A stretch of DNA of 16,631 bases, from positions 1 through 16,631 of the forward strand of contig CASGAK010000066.1 of the NCBI GenBank assembly GCA_949299435.1. Direction: 5' to 3'. The notes below the pieces were generated by a model that saw only the letters and a program-made list of their open reading frames with translations, was not told where the DNA came from and made no database searches. The stretch comes from an uncultured bacterium (GTDB lineage Bacteria; Cyanobacteriota; Vampirovibrionia; Gastranaerophilales; Gastranaerophilaceae). Shown one piece after another: positions 13,171-16,631 of this stretch. Each line of letters opens with the position of its first letter. The stretch's first letter is position 1. The position numbers were made by a program, and so were the translations under genes.

Positions 13171-16100
13171 ATGAGCACACAACAATATGTACCACTACAT
13201 TTACACAGCGAATACTCATTACTGGACGGAGCAATAAGAGTAAAACAGCTATGCGAGTTTGCCAAAGAAAATAACATGCCAGCTGTCGCAATAACAGACC
13301 ATGGAGTTATGTATTCCGCAATCGAGTTTTACAGAACAGCTAAAGAAATGGGAGTCAAATCAATTATAGGCTGCGAATTTTATGTTCATGACGGCGATAT
13401 ACATGAAAAAAACGCAACTCACAACCCTCTTTATCACTTAGTTTTACTTGCAAAAGATAAAGACGGGTATATGAATTTGGTAAAACTGGTATCAATTGCA
13501 CATTGTGAGGGAATGTATTATAAGCCTCGAGTAAATTTTGAGTTAATTAAACAGTACTCAAAAGGGCTGATTTGCTGTTCTGCCTGCTTAGGCGGTGAGG
13601 TATTACAAAACCTCTTAAAACAGGATTATGAAGGAGCAAAAGCCTGTGCTCAAAAATACAAAGATTTATTTGGAGATGATTATTATATTGAATTGCAAGA
13701 CCACGGGCTGGACGAGCAAAAAAGAACAAACCCTGATTTAATCAAACTCGCAAAAGAGCTTGATATAAAAATGATTATCACAAATGACTCTCATTATTTA
13801 AAAAAAGAAGACGCTGATTGGCATGATACTCTTTTATGCCTTCAAACTAACGCACTAAAACATGAAGAAAATCGTTTTCATTTTCCAAATAACGAGTTCT
13901 ATGTAAAAACAGCAGAGGAACTACGTGACGCATTCAAATGGCTGGATAGAGAAACATTTGATGAATGCATAAAAAATACTGTAGATATAGCTGAAAAATG
14001 CCATCTTATACTTGAAATGGGAAAAAGCCCCCTGCCTCATTATGAAGTCCCTGCAGGCTACACAGTTGAAAGTTATTTGGACTATATAGTTCACCAAGGC
14101 CTAAAAGAACGCTATGGTGATATTCCAAAAGAAATCGAAGAACGTGTAAGATATGAGCTTGGTATTATCGAGCAAATGGGATTTTCAGCATACTTTCTAA
14201 TCACCTGGGATTTTGTACACTTTGCTAAAACGCATGGAATTCCAGTAGGACCCGGCAGAGGCTCCGCAGCAGGATCAGTTGTTGCTTATGCACTAAAAAT
14301 TACAGAATTGGATCCTATAAGACACCACTTATTGTTTGAAAGATTTCTAAACCCCGAAAGGTATTCAATGCCCGATGTCGATATTGACTTTTGTATCGAA
14401 CGTAGAGGTGAGGTAATTGATTATGTTGCCCAAAAATACGGAGCAGATAAAGTTTGTCAAATTATAACTTTTGGAACGTATGCCGCAAAAGCTGCAATGA
14501 AAGGTGTTGCACGTGTATTAGATATACCTTATGCGAAAAGTAATCAACTGGCATCACTTATACCGAGTGAGCCTAAAACTCACATTGATGATGCCCTGCA
14601 GCCTGGTATGGAATTAAAAAAACTCTATGATGAAGATCCTGAAGTTAAAAAACTTGTTGATATGTCAAAAGCACTTGAAGGCATCAAAAACAACACTGGT
14701 ACTCACGCAGCAGGTGTAATTATTGCACACAAACCGCTTAATGAAATAGTACCCGTACAGCCTTCCAAAGACGGCATTATCGTAACAGAATACCCGATGG
14801 CTGATTTAGAAAAACTCGGACTTCTAAAAATGGACTTTTTGGGGTTAAGAAACCTCACAATGATTCATAAAACAATGAAACTTATCAAAAAACGACAAGG
14901 AATTGAATTTGACATAGACAGAATTCCTCTTGACGATAAACCGACATATGATATGCTGATTCAAGGAGATACCGACGGTGTATTTCAGTTGGAATCTTCT
15001 GGTATGAAAAAACTTGTAAAAGATTTAAGACCTGACGTTTTTGAAGATTTAGGTGCACTGGTAGCACTATTCCGTCCGGGGCCATTAGAATCAGGCATGG
15101 TGCAAGACTTCGTTGAACGTAAACATGGGCGTCAGGAAATTAAATATGCACACCCGCTATTAGAGCCCGTATTAAAAGATACTTACGGTACAATTGTATA
15201 TCAAGAGCAAATCATGCAGGTATTCCAAGTTCTTGCAGATTATACGCTGGGACAAGCAGATATGGTTCGCCGTATGATGGGTAAGAAAAAACTTGATGAA
15301 ATGGCACAACAAAAAGGCAAATTCATCGAAGGTGCCGCTCGTCATGGTATGGAATCAAAAGATGCGGCAGCTTTGTTCGAACAAATTGAAAAATTTGCAT
15401 CATACTGCTTTAACAGATCTCACTCTGCAGCTTATGCTTTTGTAGCATATCAAACAGCTTATTTAAAATGTCATTATCCGGTAGAATACTTAGCATCACT
15501 TTTAACTTCCGTATCAGGAGATCAGGATAAGACTCAATTATATATTGAAGAAGCTCTTAAAAAGGGTATAAAAGTTATGCCTCCAGATATAAATAAATCC
15601 TATGCTGAATTTACTCCAGACGGTAATGATATAAGATTCGGACTTGCTTCAATAAAACAAGTGGGTGAAGCGGTTGTTGAGGCAATTATTGAAGAAAGAG
15701 ATAAAAACGGGGAATTTAAATCAATTTATGACTACTGCAAGCGACTTGATTCAAAATGCAGTAATAAAAAGACATTGGAAGGTCTTATAAAAGCGGGTGC
15801 TTTTTCTAATATTGAAAAGAGCCGAAAACAATTAATGGATAATATTGATTATATAACTGCAACTGCAACTAAGGAAGCTAAAGCTAAAGAAAGCGGTCAA
15901 GGCAGTTTATTTGATCTTTTAGGCAACGCTGAAGAAATTGAAGAAGCTAAATTTAAACTAGCCGGCTCTGAAGAAGAATACGACCAAAGACAATTACAAA
16001 TTTTTGAAAAAGAATTTTTGGGATTTTACGTAACAAGTCACCCGCTATCTACAATAAGAGATAAATTACCATTTTTACGCACTCACAAAATTTCAGAAAT

Positions 16101-16631
16101 TCCTGAACAAAAAAATGATAAAGTTGTTACTATATGCGGACTTATTACGGCAACAAAACAAATTCCGACCAAAAAAGATCCGACAAAATTTATCAGATTT
16201 GTAACCATTGAGGATTTGAGCGGAAAAGTTGATGTGATTGCGTTCAATAAACAAATTCAAGAATATGGAAGCTATTTGGAATCTGAACAACGCGTAATAA
16301 TTTCAGGCAAAGTAAGCAGAAGAAGCGAAGAAGAAGCACCTGTTCTTTTGCTTGACACTGTAAAAACTGTCGATAATTCCAATATATTTACAATTGAATT
16401 TAAAGATGATTTCAAATTTGAGGAATTAGTTTATTTAAAAAATCTTTTATGCGAACATTCAGGCTCTGATCCCTTGATGATAAAAATGAGAGATGACTTA
16501 GGAGAAGTAAAAATATTAACAGCATCAATGTTTTGGGTAAATTCTACGAATTCTCTTGTTGATTTGCTAAAAAATAAATTCAGTGAAAGAATAAACATAA
16601 ATATTCGCTCTCTTGATGCACAAGAAGAAAA
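13171..16631 (+). CDS. dnaE: DNA polymerase III alpha subunit DnaE, 3' end beyond the window
   Basis: This is the replicative polymerase catalytic subunit, open for 1153 codons to the window edge; E. coli DnaE has 1160 residues, so little is missing. The PHP domain (1 to about 270) keeps nine expected metal ligands: His10, His12, Asp19, His44, Glu69, His89, Cys139, Asp206 and His208. The palm carries PDVDIDF (401-407; Asp404 and Asp406) and LKMDFLGL with Asp555. The fingers include VPVGPGRGSAAGS upstream and RPGPLESGM and CFNRSHSAAY further on. An internal clamp-binding motif QGSLFDL is at 910-916. An OB-fold follows (about 985-1060). The junction Tyr745-Cys746 is intact, with no intein. The start is the only ATG before LHLHSEYS. 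It follows the WYL pair by 54 bp and has a possible promoter of its own. Confidence 0.97.
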   Translation, partial: MSTQQYVPLHLHSEYSLLDGAIRVKQLCEFAKENNMPAVAITDHGVMYSAIEFYRTAKEMGVKSIIGCEFYVHDGDIHEKNATHNPLYHLVLLAKDKDGYMNLVKLVSIAHCEGMYYKPRVNFELIKQYSKGLICCSACLGGEVLQNLLKQDYEGAKACAQKYKDLFGDDYYIELQDHGLDEQKRTNPDLIKLAKELDIKMIITNDSHYLKKEDADWHDTLLCLQTNALKHEENRFHFPNNEFYVKTAEELRDAFKWLDRETFDECIKNTVDIAEKCHLILEMGKSPLPHYEVPAGYTVESYLDYIVHQGLKERYGDIPKEIEERVRYELGIIEQMGFSAYFLITWDFVHFAKTHGIPVGPGRGSAAGSVVAYALKITELDPIRHHLLFERFLNPERYSMPDVDIDFCIERRGEVIDYVAQKYGADKVCQIITFGTYAAKAAMKGVARVLDIPYAKSNQLASLIPSEPKTHIDDALQPGMELKKLYDEDPEVKKLVDMSKALEGIKNNTGTHAAGVIIAHKPLNEIVPVQPSKDGIIVTEYPMADLEKLGLLKMDFLGLRNLTMIHKTMKLIKKRQGIEFDIDRIPLDDKPTYDMLIQGDTDGVFQLESSGMKKLVKDLRPDVFEDLGALVALFRPGPLESGMVQDFVERKHGRQEIKYAHPLLEPVLKDTYGTIVYQEQIMQVFQVLADYTLGQADMVRRMMGKKKLDEMAQQKGKFIEGAARHGMESKDAAALFEQIEKFASYCFNRSHSAAYAFVAYQTAYLKCHYPVEYLASLLTSVSGDQDKTQLYIEEALKKGIKVMPPDINKSYAEFTPDGNDIRFGLASIKQVGEAVVEAIIEERDKNGEFKSIYDYCKRLDSKCSNKKTLEGLIKAGAFSNIEKSRKQLMDNIDYITATATKEAKAKESGQGSLFDLLGNAEEIEEAKFKLAGSEEEYDQRQLQIFEKEFLGFYVTSHPLSTIRDKLPFLRTHKISEIPEQKNDKVVTICGLITATKQIPTKKDPTKFIRFVTIEDLSGKVDVIAFNKQIQEYGSYLESEQRVIISGKVSRRSEEEAPVLLLDTVKTVDNSNIFTIEFKDDFKFEELVYLKNLLCEHSGSDPLMIKMRDDLGEVKILTASMFWVNSTNSLVDLLKNKFSERININIRSLDAQEE

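Overview
The window is an AT-rich bacterial chromosome segment holding thirteen protein genes and no RNA genes that I can see. It most likely comes from a gut Vampirovibrionia (Gastranaerophilales, the non-photosynthetic sister group of Cyanobacteria). The clues are the strong AT bias, a Gram-negative style murein gene set (a peptidase S13 enzyme and AnmK), and a protein beginning MGLAASQARFLGLTARK, a start I associate from memory with that lineage. This assignment is inference; I recognise no species.

Layout: (1) 2-1015, the C-terminal part of a D-Ala-D-Ala carboxypeptidase/endopeptidase (peptidase S13), meeting a convergent predicted membrane/coiled-coil protein (1021-1851, minus). (2) 2036-2893, a lone family 2 glycosyltransferase. 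(3) 2902-6083, two large minus-strand genes that look lineage-specific: a 486-residue protein with helical ends around a beta-rich middle, and a 536-residue EF-hand protein with an HELTH zinc-protease motif. (4) 6272-9133, a tight plus-strand operon of a Gfo/Idh/MocA sugar dehydrogenase, a CDP-alcohol phosphatidyltransferase, the tRNA wobble methyltransferase TrmL and the NAD(P)HX dehydratase NnrD. (5) A small 80-residue protein (minus) and AnmK (minus). (6) A 610-bp intergenic region rich in TGTAA/TTACA inverted repeats. (7) A tandem pair of WYL-domain regulators followed by dnaE, whose first 1153 codons run to the window edge.

How the genes work together: the S13 enzyme, AnmK, the glycosyltransferase and the Gfo/Idh/MocA enzyme all fit cell-envelope and murein or glycan metabolism. 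TrmL and NnrD are housekeeping genes carried in the same operon. The WYL pair resembles the PafB/PafC arrangement and sits directly before the replicative polymerase, so a replication or DNA-damage role is possible but unproven.

The non-coding DNA gives the least expected signals. A heptamer TTGTAAC recurs upstream of five genes, always in the direction of the gene. anmK and dnaE both have a promoter whose -10 box ends 7 nt before the ATG with no Shine-Dalgarno sequence, which suggests leaderless messages. DnaE is uninterrupted at the Tyr-Cys junction where cyanobacterial DnaE carries its split intein. I found no CRISPR array, insertion sequence, phage gene or tRNA.
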